This document shows, one piece after another, positions 8,668-17,061 of a DNA stretch of 51,852 nucleotides (position 1 is its first letter; every line of letters starts with the position of its first letter). A model generated the notes under the pieces. That model was given only the letters and a program-made list of their open reading frames with translations. It did no database searches and was not told the origin of the DNA. The position numbers and the translations under genes are program-made. The DNA comes from Blautia sp. (GTDB taxonomy: Bacteria > Bacillota > Clostridia > Lachnospirales > Lachnospiraceae): assembly GCA_017459635.1 (NCBI GenBank), contig JAFUCO010000004.1, positions 1-51,852 on the forward strand, given 5' to 3'.

Positions 8668-9582
8668 ATGTCATTGCTATCAATTATCCTGCCGGCATAC
8701 AATGAAGAAGCCATGCTTCCACGCACCATAGAGGCACTCAGGAGCATTCTGACGGATTCCGGGATTTCATTTGAACTCATTTTTGTCGATGACGGCTCCG
8801 CTGATGCCACATGGCAGCTGATAAGCGATGCCGCCTCCGCAGACGGACGCATACACGGCGTTCATTTTTCACGCAATTTTGGAAAGGAAGCGGCGGTTTT
8901 CGCAGGGCTTGCCTCAGCATCCGGCGACTGTGCTGCCGTAATGGACTGCGACCTTCAGCATCCTCCCGCTGCCCTGATTGAAATGTACCGGCTCTGGGAA
9001 GAAGGCTATGAGGTCATCGAAGGCGTCAAACGCTCCCGGGGCAAGGAATCATTCCTGCATAAAAGCTCTGCCGGCACATTCTACAGTATCATGACAAAAG
9101 CTACCGGCATAGACATGAGCAGGGCCTCTGATTTTAAGCTGCTGGACCGCAAGGCAGTCGATGCGCTCCTTGATATCTCAGAACGCAACAGTTTTTTCCG
9201 CGCCCAGTCATCATGGATAGGCTTCCGTACAGCTTCGGTAGAATTTGACGTACAGGAGCGTGAAGCAGGCGAATCAAAGTGGTCCACCCGGTCACTTATC
9301 CGCTATGCCATTTCAAATATAGTCGGCTATTCATCCTTACCAATGCAGATGGTCACAACTGCCGGAGTGGTGTTCCTGCTTCTTTCCATAATACTTGGAA
9401 TCCAGACCCTTGTGAGGTATGTCTCAGGTCATGCGGTCGAAGGCTTTACTACAGTTATCCTCCTTCTTCTGATCATCGGGAGCATCCTCATGATCTCACT
9501 CGGGATTATTGGATATTATATTTCAAGGATCTTCCAGGAGGTACAGGGGCGGCCCAAATATATAATATCCAAAAAAATCTGA
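8668..9582 (+). CDS. polyprenyl-phosphate glycosyltransferase, GT2 family
   Basis: A 304-residue membrane glycosyltransferase of the DPM1/GtrB/CsbB type, which moves a sugar from a nucleotide donor to undecaprenyl phosphate on the inner membrane face. Visible motifs: SIILPAYNEEAMLPRTIEAL at the N-terminus, FVDDGSAD (about residue 40), the DxD-type AAVMDCDLQHPP (about 93-100), and a QSSWIGFR acceptor-site segment (about 183). Two hydrophobic helices lie at about 230-252 and 262-290, followed by the SRIFQEVQGRPKYI tail that typifies the family. The start is fixed by AAGGAG 8 bases upstream. It is followed 55 bases later by a YfhO-type gene. The CsbB/YfhO pair of Bacillus glycosylates lipoteichoic acid, so this operon probably decorates a wall or membrane polymer. 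The sugar is unknown. Confidence 0.94.
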   Translation: MSLLSIILPAYNEEAMLPRTIEALRSILTDSGISFELIFVDDGSADATWQLISDAASADGRIHGVHFSRNFGKEAAVFAGLASASGDCAAVMDCDLQHPPAALIEMYRLWEEGYEVIEGVKRSRGKESFLHKSSAGTFYSIMTKATGIDMSRASDFKLLDRKAVDALLDISERNSFFRAQSSWIGFRTASVEFDVQEREAGESKWSTRSLIRYAISNIVGYSSLPMQMVTTAGVVFLLLSIILGIQTLVRYVSGHAVEGFTTVILLLLIIGSILMISLGIIGYYISRIFQEVQGRPKYIISKKI

Positions 9583-9637
9583 ATTGCAGCCTTCCCGGCG
9601 GCTGCTGATTATGAATTAAGGAAGGAAACATGTTCAC

Positions 9638-12358
9638 ATGCCTGAACGATTCTTACAGCATTTAAAAAGATGCCGCTTTATCTACGCGGCCTTTTTCATA
9701 AGCGCGATAATTTTCGGCGGAGTATGCGCAGCCAGGAACCTGTGGCCCTTCGGCGGCGCCTCCATATTAAAAGTAGACCTTTTTCACCAGTATGCACCTT
9801 TCCTTGAGGAATTCAGGAGCCGCATCGTCACGGGAAAAAGCCTTGTGTACAGCTGGGAGACAGGTCTCGGCAAGGATTTCCTGTCACAGTCGGCCTACTA
9901 TGCAACATCACCCCTTAATCTTCTTTATTTCCTGTTCCCGCGGCATCTGATCTCAGAAGCCATCGCAGTAATCATCATGCTGAAGATAAGCCTCTCGTGC
10001 TCATCCTTCGCATATTATCTGCGGGAGCATTTCGGCAGGAACGATGTGACTATCCTTATATTCGGCCTGCTTTACGGCTTCTGTGCCTTTGTCACATGCT
10101 ATTACTGGAATATAATGTGGCTCGATACAGTCGCTCTTTTCCCGCTGGTCGCTCTTGGCGCCGAACGCCTTATAAAGGAAAACCGCATAGTTCTCTATTA
10201 CGCATCCCTTCTCCTTACCATGATAGTCAATTTCTATCTGGCGGTGCTGGTATGCGTGCTTATTTCACTCTACTATGTGGTATTTACGCTGAGCAATATG
10301 TCACTGCGGAAGGATTTCAGGGCCATAGCCCGTAATACAGGGCGGTTTATACTGGTTTCCGTACTGTGCGCGATGTCCGCCCTGGTCATCCTGGCACCTG
10401 TTGCCTCTGCTCTTTCGAACACAGAAGTCAGCAACTTCGTATTCCCCGAGTTCAAGGTCTACCCCGGCGCCTGGCAGCTTATAAGCGCCCATTTCCTTGG
10501 AGCCCGGGCATCCGTGCTCTCACGTAACGAGGATATGCCCAACATCTACACAGGTGTTCTGACCCTCATGCTGCTGCCCTTCTTTTATGGCAGCAAAAAG
10601 ACGGCCAGGAAGGAAAAGGTATTCTATTCGCTGCTGCTTGTTTTCATGCTGCTCTGTTCGTGCATCCAGCCGCTGGACTTCCTTATCCACGGCTTTCATT
10701 TTCCTGCCAATCTTCCGCACCGTTTCACCTTTGTGTACAGCTTCATCCTTCTGTTCCTCGCATACAGGGGTCTTCAGGAGGCCGAAGAGGGAGGGAAGAT
10801 CAGGTACAGCTGCATTGTGGCATGCGTTTCAGCCGCCGCCATTCTGGCATACGAATTTGTTTTACTGAAGCATGTCGATGAAATTGACCATGTTCTCTCA
10901 AATACAGATATTATTCTGAACATAGGCCTGATGGCTGTATATCTGCTGATAATTGCTTTAATATCCCGCGGAAAGGCGGTGCGTGCACTCAGGATACCGC
11001 TTCTTGGCCTGGTCATTTTTGAGTGCGCCTTTACCATGTACGGCAACATGGATGATACCGGAAACCGTGATGAATATGTAGCTTACCTTAAGGATACTGA
11101 CAGAGCTGTAGATTATATGAATGAGCAGCAGAAGGACAGCTTCTACCGTACTGAATTCCGCCGCTTCGCAACTATCAACAGCGGGGCTCTTTATCACTAC
11201 AACGGATTCTCGCAGTTCTCGTCCCTCGCCCCGGGCGGTATATCCGCGCTCATGGAGCATCTGGGGGTGGCCGCTACCGGCAACAGTTACCGGTATTATG
11301 ATCCCACCGTGCTTATCGATGCACTGTTTGATGTTCGTTACGTAATGAATATGGACGGAGAATTTCCTCCGGCCGCCATGGCATTCAAATACGCCTTTGA
11401 CAAACAGTTTGATTCGATATGGGTTTACCGCAATGACCGGGTATTTCCTCTTGGATTCCTGGCAGATGAAGGCATTGTCGACTGGGCAACCACAGATACA
11501 CAGCCTTTCGATGTCCAGAACCGGTTCATTCATACAGCTGCCGGGATAGATAAGGATATGTTCACCCTGATAGATCCGTATATTTTCACCACCGAATACA
11601 TGGATGTGACCGAAAACACCGGCATCAACGACATTACCTATACCCTTCCCGAGCCCGGCAACCTTTCAAAGGAGCCGGCGGTGCACGCCGAATTTGTTTC
11701 CGATAAAGAGCAGTACGTATATCTTTACGTAAATGCGGACAACGCAATGCGGTTCATCTACGCGGACAACACCGTCAAGGAGGACAGGGAGCTTTCGGCC
11801 GGAAGGAGCCTTATAGATGTCGGGCATGTTTCACCCGGAGAAAAGATCATAATCGATTTCAAGCTGACAAGACGTGGCGAATTCGAGAAGAAATACCGTG
11901 ATGTCGGTACAGTACAGCTATATGCCGCAAGCTACGATGATGCAGTTTTCCAGGAGGCTTACGATATTCTGAATTCAGAGCCGCTTGAGATAACCTCATT
12001 CACCGAAACCCGTATTGAAGGAACAGTAAGTGCAGACGACAGCAGGATGCTTTTCACTTCGATACCCTACGCACCAGGCTGGAGCGCCTCCCTTGACGGC
12101 GAAGAAGCCGAAACCTTCGGGCTTGGCGACGGCGGTGTCCTTGGCATCAGAGTACCGGCAGGAGAACACAGTATCGTCCTTAAGTACCGGTCTCCCAATA
12201 TGATTCCCGCGATATTCGGAACACTGGCAGGAATTCTTCTGTTTTATGGATATTGCCGTATCCGGAGTAATCCTTTCAGGAAAGCTGCCCTGAGAAAAAG
12301 ATCCCCTGAAAAAGGCCGCAGAAAACACAGCCGCAAAAAAAGAGGAACGGCCAGATGA
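9638..12358 (+). CDS. YfhO-family polytopic membrane protein (GT-C-like)
   Basis: A 906-residue membrane protein of the YfhO family, thought to take a polyprenyl-linked sugar at the outer membrane face and transfer it to a polymer such as lipoteichoic acid. The N-terminal half carries about a dozen hydrophobic helices. Helix 1 is followed by VDLFHQYAPFLEEF (about residue 52), an acidic loop conserved in the family, and YYATSPLNLLYFLFP (about 90). After about residue 470 a long extracytoplasmic beta-rich domain runs to about 865 (YAPGWSASLDGE is a typical YfhO C-terminal phrase), followed by a last helix (MIPAIFGTLAGILLFYG) and a very basic tail (KKRGTAR). An AAGGAAGG site lies 11 bases upstream. 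The stop overlaps the next start as ATGA, so it is translationally coupled to the phosphatase. Confidence 0.93.
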   Translation: MPERFLQHLKRCRFIYAAFFISAIIFGGVCAARNLWPFGGASILKVDLFHQYAPFLEEFRSRIVTGKSLVYSWETGLGKDFLSQSAYYATSPLNLLYFLFPRHLISEAIAVIIMLKISLSCSSFAYYLREHFGRNDVTILIFGLLYGFCAFVTCYYWNIMWLDTVALFPLVALGAERLIKENRIVLYYASLLLTMIVNFYLAVLVCVLISLYYVVFTLSNMSLRKDFRAIARNTGRFILVSVLCAMSALVILAPVASALSNTEVSNFVFPEFKVYPGAWQLISAHFLGARASVLSRNEDMPNIYTGVLTLMLLPFFYGSKKTARKEKVFYSLLLVFMLLCSCIQPLDFLIHGFHFPANLPHRFTFVYSFILLFLAYRGLQEAEEGGKIRYSCIVACVSAAAILAYEFVLLKHVDEIDHVLSNTDIILNIGLMAVYLLIIALISRGKAVRALRIPLLGLVIFECAFTMYGNMDDTGNRDEYVAYLKDTDRAVDYMNEQQKDSFYRTEFRRFATINSGALYHYNGFSQFSSLAPGGISALMEHLGVAATGNSYRYYDPTVLIDALFDVRYVMNMDGEFPPAAMAFKYAFDKQFDSIWVYRNDRVFPLGFLADEGIVDWATTDTQPFDVQNRFIHTAAGIDKDMFTLIDPYIFTTEYMDVTENTGINDITYTLPEPGNLSKEPAVHAEFVSDKEQYVYLYVNADNAMRFIYADNTVKEDRELSAGRSLIDVGHVSPGEKIIIDFKLTRRGEFEKKYRDVGTVQLYAASYDDAVFQEAYDILNSEPLEITSFTETRIEGTVSADDSRMLFTSIPYAPGWSASLDGEEAETFGLGDGGVLGIRVPAGEHSIVLKYRSPNMIPAIFGTLAGILLFYGYCRIRSNPFRKAALRKRSPEKGRRKHSRKKRGTAR

Positions 12359-14124
12359 AAAAAACAAGGCGTCTAAAGAAAAACCGAAAGCTCCTGTTCC
12401 AGGTAGGTTCAGCCATAATCCTGTTTTCCTTCCTGATAGCGTTTGCGATCAGCCGGCTGGTCACCATATCAGCCTTTTCGACCTCACTTGCCGGCATTGC
12501 CTTTACCAACGGAGGGCATATTGATGAATATATAGATGCCCTTTCCAATATAGAAGTAGTTCCCTGGCTTCTGAACTACTGGGGAGATAACAGGGACACT
12601 CTGGAATACGTTTATTCTACGGAAGAAATGCAGGATCTGGAGACTTACTTCCATGAAAAATACGATGCAGAGGACCTGACACTATTGCCGCTGGATACTC
12701 TGAGCAGCATGGATGCTGAAGATAAGGAGCAGTATGCTTACTTATGGTATCTCTATCTGAAATATGACATGGAGTTATATGCCAATGAATACTCCATGAA
12801 TGAGCTTTTAATGATCATACCGGAACCGGGAACCAGGGACGCCTATGTCCTTATAGATTCAAGGATCCGTGATGGAGATGTCTGTGACCTTTCAGCTACA
12901 ATAAGCCTTGAAGAGCTCGAAAGTATTTGGAACCGTTTTGATTCTCTTCTTTCAGGAGGCATGGTAAATCTGGTAAAAAGTTTTCCTTCACCTGACAGCA
13001 GGCTGGGCTTCAGCCAGCCGCTGATCCTTAAGGATGTAGATACCAATGTGCTGATCTGCAATACCTTTAATGTGAAGGATGTATATGATACCATGGAGTT
13101 CGTTACATACGTCCGGCGTAATATCATCTCTTTGCTGCTGATCGGAGTGGTTTTTATCCTTCTTCTGCTTTACTGCATCGTGCTCCGCCCCCTTTCCCAG
13201 ATGGAAAAGTGTATGAACGAGTACGAAAAGGATAAGGATACGGGCAAGGTAGTGGAGCGCCTTAGCCAGATACGCTCACGCAATGAGATCGGTGTCTTTG
13301 CAGATAACTTCTCACAGCTTGCGCGTGAGATGGAGCATTATACAGATGAAGCTGCCAGGCTTGCTGGAGAATCGGAAAAGGTGGCAACCGAACTGAACGT
13401 TGCCGCCAAGATACAGCTTGACATGCTTCCGGCCGTCTTCCCTGACCGTAAGGATTTCAGTCTCTATGCCGTAATGGATCCCGCCAGGGAGGTAGGCGGT
13501 GATTTCTATGACTTTTATATGAGAGATCCTGATCATCTTGTAATGACCATCGCCGATGTGTCCGGAAAGGGGGTGCCTGCCGCACTGTTCATGGCAGTTT
13601 CAAAAGCCATCCTCAAGAACCGTACACTCCTGGGCGGCACACCGGCCGATATACTCGCGGATGCCAACAACCAGCTCTGCGAGGGCAATGATGCCGACCT
13701 GTTTGTGACCGTATGGCTGGGAATCCTCACAATATCGACCGGAGAGCTCATAAGCGCCAATGCCGGCCACGAATATCCCGTCATGCGCACGGGCAGTGAG
13801 CCCTTCCATCTGATCAAAAGCAGGCACGGAATGGCTCTCGGCGCAATGGAGGGACTCAGGTACCGGAATGAGACCTGCACGATCTCCCCCGGAGACTTCA
13901 TCTTCGTCTACACCGACGGAGTCCCCGAAGCTACCGCCCAGGACGAAAGCATGTTCGGCACAGAACGTCTTGAAAATATCCTGAGAAGCATCCCTGACGA
14001 AGAATCGCCAGGCACAGTCCTCAAAACCGTGCACAAAGCAGTTTATGATTTCGTAGGCGAAGCCCCCCAGTTCGACGACCTGACAATGCTGGGCCTCAAC
14101 TACCACGGACCAGATACAGAATGA
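12355..14124 (+). CDS. membrane sensor PP2C (SpoIIE/RsbU-type) phosphatase
   Basis: A 589-residue integral membrane serine phosphatase. TM1 is about residues 14-38, an extracytoplasmic sensor domain spans about 40-255, TM2 about 256-280 (SLLLIGVVFILLLLYCIVL), a HAMP-like linker about 280-340 (RSRNEIGVFADNF) and a SpoIIE-type PP2C domain about 370-585. Metal and catalytic motifs are intact: VGGDFYDF, IADVSGKGVPAALFMA, NAGHEYPVM, YTDGVPEA and FDDLTMLGL. Such proteins usually dephosphorylate an anti-sigma-factor antagonist (STAS protein), yet no STAS or RsbW-like gene is near. Its start overlaps the YfhO stop (ATGA), which ties its synthesis to the glycan-modifying pair. Its sensor may monitor the envelope. 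Target unknown. Confidence 0.94.
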   Translation: MKKTRRLKKNRKLLFQVGSAIILFSFLIAFAISRLVTISAFSTSLAGIAFTNGGHIDEYIDALSNIEVVPWLLNYWGDNRDTLEYVYSTEEMQDLETYFHEKYDAEDLTLLPLDTLSSMDAEDKEQYAYLWYLYLKYDMELYANEYSMNELLMIIPEPGTRDAYVLIDSRIRDGDVCDLSATISLEELESIWNRFDSLLSGGMVNLVKSFPSPDSRLGFSQPLILKDVDTNVLICNTFNVKDVYDTMEFVTYVRRNIISLLLIGVVFILLLLYCIVLRPLSQMEKCMNEYEKDKDTGKVVERLSQIRSRNEIGVFADNFSQLAREMEHYTDEAARLAGESEKVATELNVAAKIQLDMLPAVFPDRKDFSLYAVMDPAREVGGDFYDFYMRDPDHLVMTIADVSGKGVPAALFMAVSKAILKNRTLLGGTPADILADANNQLCEGNDADLFVTVWLGILTISTGELISANAGHEYPVMRTGSEPFHLIKSRHGMALGAMEGLRYRNETCTISPGDFIFVYTDGVPEATAQDESMFGTERLENILRSIPDEESPGTVLKTVHKAVYDFVGEAPQFDDLTMLGLNYHGPDTE

Positions 14125-14182
14125 ACACAGGAGACGGCTCTCTGTGCTGACAAGTCAGCACAGGGAGCCGTCTCCTGTGTTC
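14125..14182. terminator. 58-bp near-perfect palindrome between convergent genes
   Basis: Starts right after the phosphatase stop and ends 10 bases before the stop of the converging P-loop/CYTH gene. Two 29-base arms (GAACACAGGAGACGGCTCTC... and complement) surround a 2-base loop. It is the 'CACAG' arm version of the GGGGACGG repeat (core here GGAGACGG) and is placed to act as a bidirectional terminator. Confidence 0.7.
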
Positions 14183-14192
14183 ATCCCTATAT

Positions 14193-15284
14193 TCATTCTT
14201 TCCTTGCCAGCGCCGCATTTTTATAAGCGGGATCATCGGTCACTTCTTTTAGCACTTTTATTTCTTTTGGAAAACGTATATCTGCATTTTCATCCCGCAG
14301 TTCTATCTCCAGGATCGCTTTATCATCCCAGAAGGGATAAATGTCTATCTCAAAATACTGGGTATCGTAGGTAAGGCAGTAGCGTTTTTTGTGAATGGTA
14401 CGGCAGGCGGGATCTGCATTTTTGAGGAGTCTCCGGTACTCCGGACGGCTGAGGCGTTTTTCCGTGCTCATCCTCTTCATACCGCCGAAAGGTCTTTTAT
14501 GGGTCTCATAATAGATATAATTGCCGTTTTCACCGCGGCGGCGCACGCGGATCTCTTCGCCGTCACAGGACTTTAGATATGTCTGGTCTATATCCACTCT
14601 GTGGCACAGCGGATTGCTTTCAAGCCACTCGATATCCGGATATTCTATCAGGTACTTGCGTTCCATTTCGTAAGGATGCTCTTCGCCAAGGAACACGGCT
14701 ATCTCTGTCGCAAGCCGGCGCATTTTTTCTTCAAACCCGGTGGAATTGTCTATTATCCGGAGATGCCTGTGTCCTGTCCAGGCCGCTATCAGGCGGTCAT
14801 CCAGGGCTATTGCTTCCTCAACAGACTCATACCTCGCGGCATTATTCGCATCCGTATAGTACTTTTCTGCCCCATTTGCAGCAGTCACCAGATGGAATAC
14901 CGCATCATAGCTGTCACGCCAGGCAACCTCCTCACCATGGAGCGCTTTAAGCACCTCGTCAAATTCCTCTCTGCTCATATATGCCCTGTTATCCATGACA
15001 CCTCTGTCACAGACGACCAGTATCTTTTCGTCCGGCATTGTTTCGGCAGCCTGAAGATAAAGCCTTTCCTTGGTCAGCTGCATCTCTACCTGGCACTTCT
15101 GATACTCGACATTGCTGGCGCATGTCCAGGGAGCGACGCCTCCGGTGATCAGCTCCGTGGCCGTTTCAGACACGAAAAGCACATTATAGCCCTTCTGCCG
15201 GAACGCGTTTCGTATCCAGCTCATAGCTGTCGATTTTCCCGCACACGGACCACCGGTGATCACGATCTTTGTGATTTTTTTCAT
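14193..15284 (-). CDS. P-loop NTPase/kinase fused to a CYTH domain
   Basis: A 363-residue cytoplasmic two-domain protein. The N-terminal part is an AAA_28-type P-loop NTPase (Walker A GGPCAGKSTAMS at about residues 9-20; VVCDRGVMDNRAYMS as Walker B-like segment about 100). The C-terminal part (about 180-350) is a CYTH/triphosphate tunnel metalloenzyme domain, with the EMERKYLI variant of the E-x-E-x-K signature, then EIRVRRRG, YYETHKR, FEIDIYPF and AILEIEL strands whose alternating charged residues line the tunnel. A comparable domain order occurs in Ttd14-like eukaryotic proteins. The reaction is unknown; a nucleoside-triphosphate or polyphosphate ligand is likely. I start at MKKITK because GGAGGG lies 8 bases before it. 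It converges on the phosphatase operon and is probably monocistronic. Confidence 0.88.
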   Translation of the reverse strand: MKKITKIVITGGPCAGKSTAMSWIRNAFRQKGYNVLFVSETATELITGGVAPWTCASNVEYQKCQVEMQLTKERLYLQAAETMPDEKILVVCDRGVMDNRAYMSREEFDEVLKALHGEEVAWRDSYDAVFHLVTAANGAEKYYTDANNAARYESVEEAIALDDRLIAAWTGHRHLRIIDNSTGFEEKMRRLATEIAVFLGEEHPYEMERKYLIEYPDIEWLESNPLCHRVDIDQTYLKSCDGEEIRVRRRGENGNYIYYETHKRPFGGMKRMSTEKRLSRPEYRRLLKNADPACRTIHKKRYCLTYDTQYFEIDIYPFWDDKAILEIELRDENADIRFPKEIKVLKEVTDDPAYKNAALARKE

Positions 15285-15481
15285 GGGCATAGCCCTCCTC
15301 TCCATTTTCCTGAATCCAGGTCCGGCTTGCCGGATCTGCTCTGTCCTGTACATCAGCTGCGCTGATATCTTCCCCTGTAAATCCCCGGCATCCTCCGGAA
15401 GCTGCAGCCTTGAGGAGGATCACCCCCTCCCCGGGAGATCTTGTTCTTCCACTCTTTCAGAGGAGAGGAACGCTCTCCTTT

Positions 15482-16060
15482 TCAGAATGCCTTCCTGCGG
15501 TTAAACATATATCCCGCCGTACCGCCGACTATTCCGCCCACAATATGCGAAAGGTTTGAAACATTGTCATCGATCATTATCCCGTCAAAGATCTGCTGCC
15601 CAAGATAGATCACAGCGACCAGAATGAATGTAAGCGGTATCTCCCCTTCCTTAAAGCTGGTAAAGGAAGTAAGGAGTATGAACGCGAACGCGATGCCGCT
15701 GGCTCCGCATAGAGCGGTATTTCCGAAGAACAGGCTGTTTATGACTCCGGTTACAAACGCGCAGACAGCCATAACAAGCACAAGCTTCCTGCTGCCGTAC
15801 TTTTCTTCCAGCCCGGGCCCGAGCAGAAGGATATAGGACATATTCCCAACCAGATGCGCCCAGCTTACATGTCCGAACACATGCGTGAAAAACCGCAGCC
15901 ATGTAAAAAATGAAGCCAGTGAGCTGCGATAAGTAGAAAACAGAACGCTGTTTGCAGCTCCTCCTGTGATAAAATTCGCAATTACAGCAATAAGGCAGAT
16001 CATTGAAAAGCCGAGTATCAACGGCGAATTAAACGTCACTTTGGGCAGCTTCTTTTTCAT
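15482..16060 (-). CDS. rhomboid-family intramembrane serine protease
   Basis: A 192-residue, six-helix membrane protein. The catalytic dyad is present: Ser121 in LCGASGIAFA and His172 in NLSHIVGGIVGG. The HxxxN oxyanion motif is H69-LVG-N73 (WAHLVGNMSY). This is the short bacterial rhomboid form without extra domains. The start has an exact AAGGAGG site. Genes on both sides are on the same strand but separated by about 90 and 200 bases, so it may have its own promoter. Between its stop and the P-loop/CYTH start (15285-15481) is an intergenic stretch with a GGAGAGCG-TT-CCTCTCC hairpin near 15463-15480 that could be its 3' hairpin, though no T-run follows. Substrate unknown. Confidence 0.95.
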   Translation of the reverse strand: MKKKLPKVTFNSPLILGFSMICLIAVIANFITGGAANSVLFSTYRSSLASFFTWLRFFTHVFGHVSWAHLVGNMSYILLLGPGLEEKYGSRKLVLVMAVCAFVTGVINSLFFGNTALCGASGIAFAFILLTSFTSFKEGEIPLTFILVAVIYLGQQIFDGIMIDDNVSNLSHIVGGIVGGTAGYMFNRRKAF

Positions 16061-16148
16061 AGAATAAACCTCCTTTTCCCCTTTCAGGAATTGCCTGCAT
16101 ATACCAGGATAATTGCTGTTATTCTCATCCCGGCCTCAAACTGCTGAG

Positions 16149-16808
16149 TCAGCTTTTCTTTCCATAAAGGAACGGGCGTGCTATATGCACATTGAAGAAT
16201 TCAATCAGCGGCCCCATGAAGAATGCGGTGATTATCGTTCCTATCCCCACCACTTCAGGGAGTGTCTTAAGCGGATTGCCGGCCAGCAGGTACAGAGCTG
16301 AACCGAGAAGAACGCATACAAGATCACTGATGATCCTGCACCAGCGGAATTCTATCTTATGCCAGGTATTCGCGATTATCAGCGAAACCGCATCATAGGT
16401 TGACACTCCAAGATCCGCTGTAAAGTAAAATGCTGATGCAAGGCACATTGTCACTATCCCGATCAGGAGCAGCACAAATCTGCCGGCCGCAGAAAGATCC
16501 GGGAATACCCTGAGAAGCAGCTCATGTACAAACTGGGCAATGTAACCCAGAAACAGAAGATTGATTATAGTAGCAAGCCCGATATAGTGCCTGTCCGCAA
16601 ACAATGCAAAAAACAGTAGTGCCAGGGTTGCGATCACATACAACGTCCCATACCCGATAGGAAGCAGTGCATCCAGTCCGCTCATCAGAGACTGATAAGG
16701 ATCCACCCCAAACGCTGCCCTCTTAAAAAAGCCCACACTGACCCCGCACACAACAACACCGATTACGCTCATAAGAATGCGCTTCTGTAAATTCTCTTTT
16801 TCTTTCAT
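16149..16808 (-). CDS. YitT/YczE-like membrane protein
   Basis: A 219-residue protein with five or six hydrophobic helices (about residues 11-30, 45-70, 78-98, 108-130, 160-178 and 185-205) and a basic, cytoplasmic C-terminal tail. Characteristic phrases are FFKRAAFGVDPYQSLMSGLD near the N-terminus and ADLGVSTYDAVSLIIA about residue 140; this GxxPxx / GxSxxDA pair marks the YczE/YyaS/YitT (DUF6198) family. The function of the family is not established; export of small molecules has been suggested. The start has AAGGAA upstream. A truncated GGGGACGG unit and a 208-bp inverted-repeat element sit directly upstream of it, between it and the next gene, so its promoter must lie in or beyond the element. 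Confidence 0.85.
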   Translation of the reverse strand: MKEKENLQKRILMSVIGVVVCGVSVGFFKRAAFGVDPYQSLMSGLDALLPIGYGTLYVIATLALLFFALFADRHYIGLATIINLLFLGYIAQFVHELLLRVFPDLSAAGRFVLLLIGIVTMCLASAFYFTADLGVSTYDAVSLIIANTWHKIEFRWCRIISDLVCVLLGSALYLLAGNPLKTLPEVVGIGTIITAFFMGPLIEFFNVHIARPFLYGKKS

Positions 16809-16825
16809 ATCAATTCCTTAATTCT

Positions 16826-16847
16826 GTAAGACAGGGGACGGTTCTCT
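16826..16847. repeat. GGGGACGG half-repeat interrupted by an inserted element
   Basis: One plus-oriented unit (TAAGACAGGGGACGGTTCTCT). In other copies the arm continues as GTCTTA; here it breaks exactly where the 208-bp element begins at 16848, as if the element inserted into the repeat. Confidence 0.7.
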
Positions 16848-17055
16848 AAGGGGATGTGAAAAAAGTCTTGCTTTTTCATAGCCCCTTGTTTCTATGGTTA
16901 CCAAAAAAGAGCGTGCCCGGGGAAAGGGGGGTGTGGGGGAAAACGTCGGGCTTCGCAACTCTGAGAGCGTTTTCCCCCCACGCCTTTCGGAGAGACACCC
17001 CCGCTGTATAGCAATAGGTCTATAGTCTGAAAAAAGACTTTTTTCACATCCCCTT
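16848..17055. mobile_element. 208-bp MITE-like element with 20-bp perfect terminal inverted repeats
   Basis: The termini AAGGGGATGTGAAAAAAGTC (16848-16867) and its exact complement (17036-17055) bound a GC-rich centre that itself forms hairpins: GGGGGAAAACG near 16932 pairs with CGTTTTCCCCC near 16967, and GGGGGTGT with ACACCCCC. Any reading frame inside is a by-product of the palindrome. No transposase. A solo copy of the terminus, as a hairpin, is at 6289-6327. Confidence 0.75.
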
Positions 17056-17061
17056 ATTTTG

